DNA from: Megamerina dolium | Taxonomy: Eukaryota; Arthropoda; Insecta; Diptera; Megamerinidae | DNA: 64,000 nt | NCBI GenBank assembly: GCA_963854835.1 | Contig: OY978526.1 | Location: forward strand, 20,428,334 to 20,492,333 | Reading direction: 5' to 3' | Shown here: positions 48,058 to 58,133 of the stretch, one piece after another | How positions within the stretch are numbered: position 1 is the stretch's first letter | How the letters are laid out: the number at the start of each line of letters is the position of its first letter | Translations under genes and position numbers: made by a program | Notes under the pieces: model-generated | What the model was told of the DNA's origin: nothing | Seen by the model: only the letters and a program-made list of their open reading frames with translations | Database searches by the model: none

Positions 48058-48260
48058 TTTTTGCATGCTTAATATTATTTACTATATGTTGCCAAGGCAT
48101 ATGCAAACTTATGACTTCAAAATGATATATAATTTATATTTAAATTCTCAAAAATTTTTTAAGTAAAATACACATACAATTGGAAAGCATAATATTTAAA
48201 ATAAATTCCTCAATTCCTTTCTATCCAATAAAAAGAGAAGACAAGTACTTGGAATATATT
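47350..48260. other. No gene seen
   Basis: AT-rich unique sequence with a TTAT-type run near 48,032-48,062. No domain is recognisable. Confidence 0.55.
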
Positions 48261-48263
48261 GTG

Positions 48264-48834
48264 CAGGGTGATTTTTTAGAAACTTTCTTTTTGGCAACAC
48301 AGTTTTGGCAGCTCAGCTGTTTTCAGGTATCATGTAACTGTCAAACATGTTCAGTTTGATCTATAATTTAACCATAAATCGACTTACAAATGACTTGCAG
48401 ATTATTGAATTTTATTGTCAAAATTCATGCTCGGTTCATTCATTCATTCATTTTATGGTCAGTTTGGGCGACATTCTAAAGCGGCTATTCGGAATCTTCT
48501 GACTAAATTTAGCACCAGATTTTCATTATTGTGCATTAAACCACCAACACGGATACGTAGAGTGCGGACAGAGGAAAATATCGCAGCTGAATCCACCAGT
48601 ATTGTTGATGACTGTGAATTATCAATTTATTTGTGAGATAGCGGCCGATATGTTAGAGAGAGTATGCCAAAATTGGAACCAGCGTATGAACCATTTGAGG
48701 CGCAGCCGCGGTCAAAATTTACAAGAATTCATCTTTAAACATTGAATTATATAGATCGTTATATCGACTCAAATAAAGATTTTATAATTTTTTTTTTTTT
48801 TACTCAAAACCGAAAGTTCTTAAAAATCACCCTG
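48264..48834 (+). mobile_element. Short TIR element, deletion derivative of a DUF4817-type transposon
   Basis: The ends are inverted repeats, CAGGGTGATTTTTTAGAAAC on the left and CAGGGTGATTTTTAAGAACT on the opposite strand at the right. TA follows the right end, while the left shows TG, perhaps a mutated TA. The interior codes for the N-terminal part of a transposase and then jumps to its last residues, so the catalytic domain is missing. It is not the same family as the 36.7-kb element, because the inverted repeats differ. Confidence 0.8.
48380..48760 (+). pseudogene. Remnant of a DUF4817-type transposase N-terminus
   Basis: The frame at 48,415-48,636 has FYGQFGRHSKAAIRNLLTKF and RRVRTEENIAAESTSIVDD. 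These blocks parallel GLHNRPTTQAIGKIVKK and ARTTENIAAVSESV in the 36.8-kb protein, so this is the DNA-binding N-terminus of the same superfamily. The frame stops at 48,636. Beyond it, a second frame resembles the conserved transposase end (VCQNWNQRMNHLRRSRGQ-like residues near 48,660-48,740). There is no DDE/D domain between them. Confidence 0.75.
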
Positions 48835-51160
48835 TATATATTAAAATTTTAACTAATCACTTTATCTGCATAAATTCTGTTAAATATTTAAAATAGAATT
48901 TTATGAACCCCACAGTGCTAAAATGTGGTTACTCTAAATTCCAAAATGCAATTTTTAACAATTTATATATATTTTTATATGAAAAAATCATATTTTTTTT
49001 TGTTTGTTTGTGTTTTTTATGACTTTTGAAAAAATTTGTACTTAATTTGAGTTGTATTATTTTTAATGTTTGTTATTTTTGTGTTGAATGCTTTGCTATC
49101 ATGTACATATATATATTACAGGACTAACTTCAAAACCTACTTGTTCTTAATTTCAATGAAATTGAATCCGGAAAAAATCCAGAAGTAAATACAAACCACT
49201 TTTTACTGTGTAATAATTAATCGCAACATGAATCTATAGGCATATGCCGTAGTAACAGAATGTATCGTATACATGTTGATAGGATATCTGAAATGTATGT
49301 TGTTAAAATTATGTACGTTCTATAGGCATGGACCATACGTTAATCATAATTTTAAAATGTTCAACTTGTTAACCTTGAAATTTAATGTTTTCGATTATCA
49401 CGAAACGAAAATATATATTACCGACATATATATATGTATATGCTACCATACACCATGCTATGCGAAAGAAGATATCCCAAAATAAAAACAAAAAACAAAA
49501 GACCCTATGTTTATCTTATGTGAAGCGGCAACGACAGCAGCCAGCATTAATAAATTATGCATGAATTGTAATGGCAATAAATGAAGCTTACTTAATTAGT
49601 TAACAAATAAGAATGGATGGTTAATTGTATACGAGCAGTTGTGTATAGTAAACCAGTTTATTGAAGCTTACATTATGTTATGTAAATATGTAAATAACAT
49701 ATGTTGCTGCTATGTTTGTAAAATTAATCACTGAATTTTTAATTAAAATATGGTAAAAGGTTAGCGCCAACTAACAACGATTGATTTATTAACAAGTCAT
49801 CAGCAAAAGTAAATAGTTTCTTTCTTAACATCAGATAGATCGATCTTCACTTTCTCTCACATCGCATACAATTAGTTTCGAATAAAAGTGAAATTAAAAA
49901 TGGTTTTCACATAATTTTGTATAAAACTCTATGATTTTTTTTTTCCACTCTTTTTCTTTAGAAAACATTAACTAAGCAATAAGGTATGATGTTCATAGTA
50001 CATGGTTAATTCTATATATAAATTTATCATTATAAATATATAAAAGGTATATTCTCTTAATTCTTTTCAATGAATTTTTATTCACATTACAGCAGTATTG
50101 AATGCAATTTCTAAGAAAAAAAAACAAACAAAAAAAACGAAGAAAAAACGTGCTGTTTACAAGTTCACTAAACTATTTTGACAGTCTTGGAAAAGTTCAA
50201 AGCCAATATAGCGCATCATAGTAGTAAGAGTATGCATAGCATACAATGGAACGAATGATTGTGAAAAATTTTATATTGATTTATGTTTTCGATTTGATTT
50301 GTATGTAAATATATGCTCGCTCATATAATAAATAGGTATACATATATACTTACAAGTAGAAGTACATACGTATCTTATGATCTTGACATCGTTAAATTTT
50401 AAGTTTTATATGCCATATTTGTTATGCCATTTAATTTTATTTGTAAAAAAATAAAAAAGTTGTATTTACTTGAAATTTTAATGTAATGGGCTGCATCTAA
50501 TATGTATTTAGAAATTATTTATCATTGTTCGAATGAATTTTTTTTATAAATTACTTTTAAGAATGCATGTTGATAAAGATGATTTTTCATTAGTCCATTA
50601 GTCCATATTTTTCAATATCCATGGAAGATTGTCATAATTTTCCCCACATATAATTGATATTATAAAAATAAAATTACAAATTTTTTAAGATTTCTTATTA
50701 CACTTATAGTCAATGTGACATATTTTGTATAGCACTTTAGTGCTATTCTTACATACTCCATTTAGTCATATAGGGTATTGCAATGTAAAAGCACAACTGA
50801 CTTGCAGTTTCACCTTTATAATATGTAAGCTAAAATTTCATCAGGTCAGAAGTATATCTTTTCAATTAGATAATAAACGACACGACTAGTGATGACAGAT
50901 ATTTGGATTTTTCAATATGAGTGAAAAGGGTGATTGCGATTTGACAATTTTGGTGATTTTTTTTAATTATCGTGATTTTTACTTACAGTGAAATATTATG
51001 TTAGTAGAAAAATCACCACTCGTACAATGTTAGCACAAAATCACCATTCGCTACGTCTATTCACTAACAGCGAAGTATCATATTGGTACAAAAATCACTG
51101 ATCACTGTATTGTTGACTAGCAATGGAAATCGCTATAGCCATTTTTCAATCACGATTATT
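48835..51160. other. No gene seen
   Basis: About 2.3 kb of AT-rich unique DNA. Near 50,890-51,150 there are several short segments of the type 'aaaaatcacc' in both orientations, possibly a decayed small element. No coding frame is supported. Confidence 0.5.
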
Positions 51161-51258
51161 ACGAGGGCGGTCCCAGAACTACCCGACCTGACATATAGAT
51201 GGCGGAAGTAGTTTGAAAAAAATTACTTTGGTGAAAAGTGGCAACCTTATAAAACATA

Positions 51259-52909
51259 CAGTGGCTCCCAGCTTATTTCGTACAGTGACAGTTTAAAAAT
51301 TGCTGCAGTCGTAATTCCTAATATAGCAAAAATTTGAACAAAATATAAATGCCATTTTAGAAAGGAAGGTTTGTTTTTTATTTTCCAAAATTTACTTTTT
51401 CAAAATTTTAGTGTTTGACACTATAAAAAAATAAAATAAGAAAAAAATAGGAAAATTCATGTCACAGCTTATTTCGTACACCCTCTTTAAGTTCAAACTA
51501 AAAACAAAGTAAGTTGATTTTAATATTTAGTTGACATCCCTTAGCGTTAATGACAGCCTGGAGTCTATTTGGCATTGAATCCACCAATTTTTGAGTGATG
51601 TCTGGTGTGATTTTTTTCCATTCTTCCATCAGTACCTTCTTTAGGTCTTGCTTATTAGAAATCTTGTGTGTTCTTATTTTATTGTCCAAAATAGACCAAA
51701 GATTTTCAATCACATTCATGTCAGGTGACTGTGGTGGTGGAGACATCAAGTGTGGGCAGTTCCAAATAAGCCAAGATTGCACAATCCCAGATTTATGTTT
51801 TGGGTCATTATCTTGGTAGTACCGAAATTCTTCCCGCAAACCCAGTTTGTCTGCACTTTGAAGTAAATTGTTTTTCAGAATCTCGAGGTACTTCATTTTG
51901 TCCATTGTTTCCTCAATAAAAACCAATTCACCTACTCCGGCTGCTGACATACAGGCCCAAACCATCACGCTACCGCCACCATGCTTCACTGTGGGCTTAA
52001 GGTTCTCCTTGTTTAGCTCGGTATTCGCTTTACGCCAAACATATGACATTCCGTCCGAGCCAAAAATATTAAACTTAGACTCATCCGCGAAAATAACGGT
52101 ATTCCAGAACGCAGGAGTATTAATAATATGCTCTTTGGCGAAGTCAAGTCGGCGTTGTATATTCATTTTCGAAATGAATGGTTTCTTTCGGGCTACTCGA
52201 CCGTTCAAGTCATGATTGCGCAGCACACGTCGGACAGTTTCAGCACTGGATGATTTTCCTATTTCACGCTGAACCTCTGCAGCCAACTTCGGAGCGGATA
52301 ACTTTGGATTTTTCTTAATTTTTCGTACAATATAACGCTCGTCTGAAGCGTTGAAAATCTTATTAGGTGCTTCTCTGCCCTTGTTCTCCAACCGATTTTC
52401 GCGAACGAAGCGTTGAATGATGTATTGGACAGTTGAGGCACTTAAATTTGTCATTTCAGCAATTTTTCGCACACTCTGACCTTTCCTAAAATGGTTAATT
52501 ACCAGTTTACGCTGTTCCATCGTTGTACGACGACCCATAACGCTAAATGTTTAATTTACAGCACTTTAACTATTTAAAATAATAATAATAAAAATTGTTA
52601 TAATAGTTAAAAAGGTCCAAAAACTCATACAATTCAAAAAAACTTTGTAACTGCGCGGCAGAATGAAACTTACCTACATTGAAGTTTGTGTACGAAAAAA
52701 GATGTGAGCTGAAAATCAGCTGATCAATAGTTTTTCTCTCTTGCATAACAAAAAGAAAAATTTTTGGGGTTCCCCGTTTTCTTATTAGGTTTACTAAACA
52801 CATACACAGACATCTACATTCAAAACTTATCGATAAGTTTTTTAGTTTCGATGTTACAGCCATGTACATAAAAATATATACACTGTACGAAATAAGCTGT
52901 GAGCCACTG
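51259..52909 (-). mobile_element. Complete Tc1 element with IR/DR ends and TA duplication
   Basis: The 1,651-bp element starts CAGTGGCTCCCAGCTTATTT and ends with the inverted counterpart (CAGTGGCTCACAGCTTATTT on the other strand). It is flanked by TA at 51,257-51,258 and 52,910-52,911. About 200 bp inside each end, a second shorter copy of the repeat is present (CACAGCTTATTTCGTACAC at about 51,463 and its inverted variant at 52,688-52,711). This gives the IR/DR arrangement known from Minos and Sleeping Beauty, in which the transposase binds two sites per end. The interior carries one intact transposase gene. Confidence 0.95.
51498..52538 (-). CDS. Tc1 transposase (DD34E), intact 346 aa
   Basis: This enzyme excises the element at its inverted repeats and inserts it at TA in chromosomal DNA, acting in the nucleus. 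The open frame has no stop or frameshift, and 346 residues is the usual Tc1 length. Residues 1-50 form a first helix-turn-helix (SVRKIAEMTNLSASTVQYII). Residues about 60-130 hold the second DNA-binding part. The catalytic triad is D152 (FADESKFN), D243 (YYQDNDPKH) and E278 (SPDMNVIENLW), with 34 residues between the last two, the Tc1 signature. A glycine-rich box KHGGGSVMVWACMS is at 186-198. The start is the ATG at 52,538, the first in frame. The gene lies between both element ends and reads opposite to the host mariner. Intact sequence suggests a young and possibly active copy, but activity cannot be judged by eye. Confidence 0.95.
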   Translation of the reverse strand: MGRRTTMEQRKLVINHFRKGQSVRKIAEMTNLSASTVQYIIQRFVRENRLENKGREAPNKIFNASDERYIVRKIKKNPKLSAPKLAAEVQREIGKSSSAETVRRVLRNHDLNGRVARKKPFISKMNIQRRLDFAKEHIINTPAFWNTVIFADESKFNIFGSDGMSYVWRKANTELNKENLKPTVKHGGGSVMVWACMSAAGVGELVFIEETMDKMKYLEILKNNLLQSADKLGLREEFRYYQDNDPKHKSGIVQSWLIWNCPHLMSPPPQSPDMNVIENLWSILDNKIRTHKISNKQDLKKVLMEEWKKITPDITQKLVDSMPNRLQAVINAKGCQLNIKINLLCF

Positions 52910-52989
52910 TATGTAGGCGCCAGGTTGTTTGTATTTTTTGTTTTTTTTTGGAGTCATCGAAAGTTAACGACCTCAGTGAATTTGTAAAC

Positions 52990-54320
52990 ATGGATAAAAT
53001 AGGTTGGACCTATTTGCGTTGGTGGCGAGTACCGAATAAGGTACAACCATGAGCTGTACGAGCTGTATGCCGATATTGACATAGTAAAGCGCATCAAAAT
53101 CCAGCGGCTGCGCTGGCTAGGTCATGTCGAGCGAATGGAAGAACACGCTCCAGCTAAGGAGGTGTTATATTGGGAACCCGCTGGAGGACGACGCAGAAGA
53201 GGAAGACCAAACCTCCGGTGGAAAGACCAAATACTGAAGAACCTGAACAGAGATGTCTGGCGTAGCATGTTATTTTCGGCCTAAATCTATATTCGGTTGT
53301 TATGGCCACATAAGTAAGTAAGCAAGTAGGATAAAATTGGTCACCATTATATAATTCAATACTTTCATTTGTAAGGTCTCAGTCCAACGAATATTAAAGC
53401 CGAACTAGATTCTACTCTGGGAGAGTCTGCTCCTTCGTTTACGACCATAAAATATTGAGTGGCAGAGTTTAAACGAGGTCGCACGAGCTGCCAAGACAAA
53501 CACCATAGTGGTCGACCAAATGAGATGTCCACGCAAGAAACGGTTAAGAAAATCCACAAAATGGTATTGGATGATCACCGGCTGAAGGTGCGTGAGCTAG
53601 GTGAAATTACAGGCATTTCAAAAAGTGCTATACATCGTATATTAACCGAAAGTTTGGAGATGAAAAAGCTGCAAGATGGGTGCTCCGTTTGCTCACAATA
53701 GAAGAAAAACAACCTCGTGAAGATGTTTCTATAGAGTGTTTGGCGATGTTTGACAGTAATATAGTCGAGTTTTTGGCGTCGATTCGTAACTATGGATGAC
53801 ACATAGGTCCACCACTTCACACCTGAGACAAAGGAGCAGTCAAAACAGTGAACTGAAAGGGGAGAATCGTGTCCAAAGTAGGCGAAGACAGTTCCGTCTG
53901 CAGGCAAGGTTATGGCGTCTGTTTTTTGGGATGCACGAGGTATAATTTTTATTGATTATCTTCAAAAAGGAACAACAATCAACGGCGAGTATTATACTAA
54001 TTTGTTAAGAGATGAAATTAAAGAAAAAAGGTCGTATTTGGCGAAAAAGAAAGTGTTGTTTCATCAAGACAATGCACCAGTTCACACATCCGCTATTGCG
54101 ATAGCCAAAATCAACAAGTTGAAGCTCGAATTGCTACAGCACGCACTTTATTCGCCAGATTTAGCTCCTTCGGATTGTTTCCAAATTTGAAAAAATGGTT
54201 TAGTGGTATAAGATTTGCAAACAATGAAGAGGTGGAATCTGCGGTGGATGGCTATTTTAATGAGCTAGACAGTTCATACTATAAACAGGGTATCGAAGCT
54301 ATAGAAGAAAAGTGTATATA
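52990..54320 (+). pseudogene. Mariner transposase (DD34D), split by an RTE insertion
   Basis: The start MDKI at 52,990 is cut by the RTE fragment and resumes after 53,337. The helix-turn-helix region is at 53,459-53,700 (AEFKRGRTSCQDKHHSGRPN, then VRELGEITGISKSAIHRIL). The first catalytic motif near 53,790 is MDDT followed by a stop where Trp is usual, then VHHFTPETKEQS. The frame at 53,912-54,190 carries the second Asp in FHQDNAPVHTS and the third in YSPDLAPSDCF, with 34 residues between them. The C-terminus continues in another frame as FANNEEVESAVDGYFNELD and ends near 54,320. The family resembles the irritans subfamily of mariner. At least three lesions plus the insertion make it inactive. 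Confidence 0.85.
53001..53328 (+). mobile_element. RTE-like LINE 3' fragment inserted in the mariner
   Basis: The piece begins at the IFGPICVGGEYRIRYN part of the RTE protein and runs through RLRWLGHVERMEEHAPAK and RRGRPNLRWKDQ to the natural stop at about 53,284. It then ends with 'cggttgttatggccacataa' and an AAGT-repeat tail. A short internal deletion joins KDQILKNL directly to DVWRSMLFSA. GGATAAAAT flanks it on both sides (52,992-53,000 and 53,329-53,337), a target-site duplication made from mariner sequence. It is very similar to the minus-strand copy at 60.6-61.6 kb, so both are recent copies of one family. Confidence 0.9.
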
Positions 54321-54334
54321 GCTAAAAGGAGATT

Positions 54335-55150
54335 AGATTATAGTGTGTTTTAGCGTTTTTTGATTTCCGCCTAACGTTTGTTACTTTTCGCGAGGCGTTT
54401 GTTAATTTTCGCTTAGCGGTTTTTGATTTTCGCGGGACGTTTGTTGATTTTCGCCCAACGTTTTTTGATTTTTGCATAGCGTTTTCGCTAGGCGTTTTTT
54501 AATTTACACTTAGCGAAGCGTATTTTGATTTTCGCAAAGCGTTTTTTGATTTTAGCTTAGCGTTTATTAATTTTCGCTTAGCGTTTGTTAATTTTTGTGG
54601 GTGCCGTAGCTCAGTGGTTAGTCTGTTCGCCTTCTGATCTGTAGGTCGTGGTTCAATACCCGGCTGATGCATAACAAATTTAATATCGAAAAGATTTTTC
54701 TTTCGAACGGCACCCACCTGTCGGCAAGCAATTGGCAATTCTTCGGACAGTAACAACTTGCCATGAAAAAGCTTCTAAAAAGAACTCTGTGACTAAGCTC
54801 AGAAAAAGTGATGTCACAAGTGTTCTGCCGTTCGGAACCGGCTAAAATAAGTAGGTCCATTCTAGTACTGTTCAAAATTTAAGACGCACAATAGTAATGG
54901 AAGAGAAGCTCGGCCAATGAGCCCTTTGGGGCTTTAAGTGCCACATATTTATTTATTTTATTGTTTGTTAATTTTCGCTTAGCGTTTTTTGATTTTCGCT
55001 TAGTGTTTGTTAATTTTCGCTTTGCGTTTTTGATTTTCGCTTAACGTTTCTTGATTTTCGCAAAGCGTGTGTTAATTTTCGCAAAGCGTTTGTTAATTTT
55101 CGTTTAGCGTTTATAATTTTCGTTAAGCGTTTTTTAATTAGCAAAAGTTT
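54335..55150. repeat. ~21-bp satellite array, GCGTTTNTTRATTTTCGCTT type
   Basis: More than twenty near-copies of a 19-22 bp unit (for example GCGTTTGTTAATTTTCGCTT, with a GCGTTTTTTGATTTTCGC variant) run from 54,335 to 54,595 and from 54,963 to 55,140. Two main variants, TTAATTTTCGC and TTGATTTTCGC, alternate. The gap in the middle is exactly filled by a SINE. The left side joins the end of the mariner without any recognisable inverted repeat. Confidence 0.9.
54596..54962 (+). mobile_element. tRNA-derived SINE with 13-bp target duplication
   Basis: The head contains a perfect A box (TAGCTCAGTGG, 54,607-54,617) and a B box (GGTTCAATACC, 54,650-54,660), the internal RNA polymerase III promoter of tRNA genes. 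The spacing fits a tRNA of normal size. A non-tRNA body of about 290 bp follows and ends in ATTTATTTATTTTA. GTTTGTTAATTTT occurs immediately left (54,583-54,595) and right (54,963-54,975), which is the target-site duplication, formed from the 21-bp satellite. Older partial copies are at 14.6 and 15.5 kb. An 85-codon minus-strand frame across it is not a gene. The partner LINE is not identified. Confidence 0.9.
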
Positions 55151-55414
55151 TTAAAAACAAAAGTTGTTCACGTAGTAATCTATAATTATAAAACCTGTCA
55201 TTAGGCTTGCTTTTCAATGTTTGTTACCTCGTTGGATTATTTTCATTTTAATAGTTCTTATCTTATCAGAACGATAGTTTCTTGCACGAGATATGTTGTA
55301 AATTACCTATGAAATCAAATTTTTTTTATAAAACTTAACAGAAAATGTTTATTATACGATTTTCGAATTTGCAAAGGCCAATTCATATTTAAAAATTGTT
55401 CGCATCAGTGTGTA

Positions 55415-56660
55415 ACATTATACCGTTGCAACAATTTGGGTTCAGAGCAAAACATGGTACAGTAGAACAAATTCACAGAATAGTATCTAACATTACAAAA
55501 GCGTTCGAAGCAAAGCAGTACTGCTTAGCAGTATTTCTGGACGTCGCACAAGCTTTTGATAAGGTTTGGCATGATGGCCTACTTCACAAAATCGGTTGTC
55601 TCTTTCCTGATAACATTTGCAAAATATTAAAAAGCTATCTGTTGAATAGGAAATTTATGGTTAAACAAAGATCGTATCTAACTCAAACACGTACGATAAT
55701 GGCTGGGGTCCCGCAGGGAAGCTTCTTAGGTCCCTTTTTATATCTAATCTACACTTCAGATATACCAACAAATGGCAATCTTTTCACATGAACTTTTGCA
55801 GACGATACAGCAATCTTGAGCGTCGATGATAATCCCAGTAAAGGGTCAGAAAAACTGCAAAGTCACTTAAAAAGAGTACAACACTGGCTGGAGACATGGC
55901 GTATTAGAATCAACGAATCAAAATGCGTCCATATGACTTTCACGTTGAATAGAAAAACATGCCGTCAACTACAAATTAATGGTCAAAAAATACCACAAAA
56001 AAACGAAGTGACCTATCTAGGCTTTCATCTCGAAAGAAGGCTAACCTGGAAGAAGCACATCGAAACAAAGCAATCGCATGCTAAATTAAAAGCAGCCAAA
56101 CTTCATTGGTTGATTGGAAACGCCTCGAAATTGTCACTTCATAATAAAATGCTTATATTCAAGTCCACCATTAAACCAATTTGGAGCTACGGCATTCAGC
56201 TTTGGGGCACTTCTTCAAACTCTAATATTGAGAAAATTCAGCGTGTTCAATCTAAAATCCTTAGACGTCTTTGCCGAGATCCTTGGTACATCAGTAACAC
56301 AAATATACACAAGGACCTACAGATTGACACTATTAAAATAGACATAGGGAAACATTGACACTCTGAACGACTAAGTAATCATCCTAATACTCTAGCGAGA
56401 GAGCACCTTAAGCTTAAATATATTAAAAGACTAAAAAGAAAAAATGTTTTAAATATATCTTTCACATAATCTCTCATTACTATTATATATGTATGTCCTT
56501 CATGACATCACATGTTATATTTGTTTGCTTTAATTTATTTGAATGATGTACACATTGGTGTAGAATCAACAAAATGTATTTTTTAGTATATAAGAATTGT
56601 ATAATTATTGTTAGTTTCGTAAGTTAGATACAATAAATAGAAGAAATTGAAAAAAAAAAA
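55415..56660 (+). mobile_element. Second Jockey-type LINE, 5'-truncated
   Basis: The flanking repeats are ATCAGTGTGTA at 55,404-55,414 and ATCGGTGTGTA at 56,661-56,671 (one mismatch). The right end has AATAAA at about 56,631 followed by an A-rich tail. The element starts within the reverse transcriptase domain. It is related to the element at 38.9 kb but clearly diverged from it. Confidence 0.85.
55420..56468 (+). pseudogene. Jockey-type reverse transcriptase, C-terminal half, two stops
   Basis: The frame begins at the truncation (IIPLQQFGFRAKHGTVEQIH) and includes FLDVAQAFDKVWHDG, GVPQGSFLGPFLYL and, after a single in-frame TGA at 55,789, the catalytic TFADDTAIL. It continues with ETWRIRINESKCVHMTF, TYLGFHLERRLTWKKHIETK and IQLWGTSSNSNIEKIQRVQS. 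A second in-frame stop at 56,356-56,358 precedes the tail HSERLSNHPNTLAREHL and LKRKNVLNISFT, which ends at about 56,468. The frame is otherwise undamaged, so the copy is fairly young. Endonuclease and the first half of the RT are missing. Confidence 0.9.
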
Positions 56661-56671
56661 ATCGGTGTGTA

Positions 56672-58130
56672 TTTTTGTTTACATTTAAAACGGCCTATTT
56701 TTGTTTGCGATGATCATATTCATACTAACTAATTTTGATACAAGGAAAACGAATATTATATGTATAGCTTTTTTCTAAAAATTTTATATATTTGCTTGTT
56801 AAAGCAGCAAGTACAAACTCCAAGAATCTGATATATTTGTTTTTTTTTTATTATTTGAATATAAAATCAAACGAGTGTGACTCTACAATCCTTTATATCC
56901 CTTATACCAATTAGCGGTTGTGATAAATTAAATAAAATTTGAAGTTGAGTTGGAAAAAAAATCATCGATTGTAAGCAAATATACAAAATCAACTAATAAA
57001 TGTCAAATTTATTTTGTGTTAAAAGGTTATTTGGTATATTGAAATAGTCTTTTAAGAAGAATAGAAGAAATCGTAAAATTTTTTTTTTATGTTAATTAAC
57101 ATTATGTTATTTAAATAGAAATTGCCATTTAATTGCTTATTTTTTTATACTAACACATACGTATAATTTTCTTTATTACTTTTCAGGTTTTTCACCACGA
57201 TTCGAAAAAGTAATTAATTCAAATTTAAAAACAAAAAAAAAAATAAATAAAATGATGCAAAGTCTATGTTTGCCATTAAAGTAAGCAATAAAAATATAAG
57301 CAGTATAATGGATTTGTTAATTCTTGTGCTATGAAGAAAATGTATTGTTTTTTTTTTTGAAAATAAATACGTATATACATATAAATATATAGTAATAAAA
57401 TCAAAACATGTTTAATGATTTAAAACCAAAACGCTTAAATGGTACATAAAATTATATGATACTATATTATTATGCTAGTAAATTAGATAGACCTTTCTAA
57501 TATTGCGGTTTGAACATATTTGATATTAATTTAGTTTTTTTTTTTTTTTTTATCCAATAAACTTGACTTTAAAAATTTAATTTAGATAGATATTAATGGA
57601 TTATATTTAATACTGATTAAGTTCTCATTTAGCAAGTTTTATATTGGCAGTTGCTACAAAAAAAAAAAAAGCCAAAAAATTGGATAATCATCCAAAAATA
57701 ATTCAATTTACTTACCATAGAAGTCTATGCAAAAGAATTCATTCATTTGAAAAAATAAAAATATTGAAAAAAAAAGAGAAAAATGCTCACAAAAAAGATC
57801 ATCTAGGCACATACTAAGTAAATTGTAATATGTAATAATATGTGTATAATACTAACCTATATTTGGATATTCATATGGCAATAAATTGTTTATTTTGCAA
57901 AAATATTTCATGGTAAACGATTGATTTGCAAAAGTAGTTACGAGTATGTGATGGTATGAATGCCATTTGTGAGTTTGTGAGTAAATAACATAAAACACCG
58001 TTAAGAAATCTATTCACCGGTAGTACAAAAATATGCTAAACATTATATGTAGTAAGAATCAATGAATATTAAATGGTCACCAGTAGTGATTCTACTGTTA
58101 TTTTTGCTATCTGAATTTTTCTTCATCTGT
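56672..58130. other. No gene seen
   Basis: AT-rich unique DNA with many homopolymer runs (for example 57,535-57,551 and 57,657-57,670). No coding frame is supported. Confidence 0.6.
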
Positions 58131-58133
58131 TTA

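Larger units (their letters stand above)
51162..54333 (+). mobile_element. Mariner (irritans-like) interrupted by a Tc1 and an RTE fragment
   Basis: The left end starts CGAGGGCGGTCCCAGAACTA after a TA at 51,160-51,161. Its 5' untranslated part is split by the Tc1 element (51,259-52,909). The coding part starts at ATG 52,990 and is split a few bases later by an RTE fragment (53,001-53,328). Transposase homology then continues to about 54,320. No right inverted repeat follows. At about 54,333 the sequence passes directly into a 21-bp satellite, so the 3' end is lost. Subtracting the inserts leaves about 1.2 kb, a normal mariner size. Confidence 0.85.

Noticed and set aside
50890..51150. A small inverted-repeat element with 'aaaaatcacc' segments
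   Set aside because: Several short similar segments exist in both orientations, but no clear boundaries or target duplication could be defined.
54607..54665. A functional tRNA gene
   Set aside because: The A and B boxes are good, but the acceptor and anticodon stems do not pair properly. A long body with target duplications follows, so it is a SINE head.
54335..55150. The regularly repeated 21-bp units could be taken for a CRISPR-like array
   Set aside because: The units are directly adjacent with no unique spacers, and the genome is clearly eukaryotic. It is a simple satellite.
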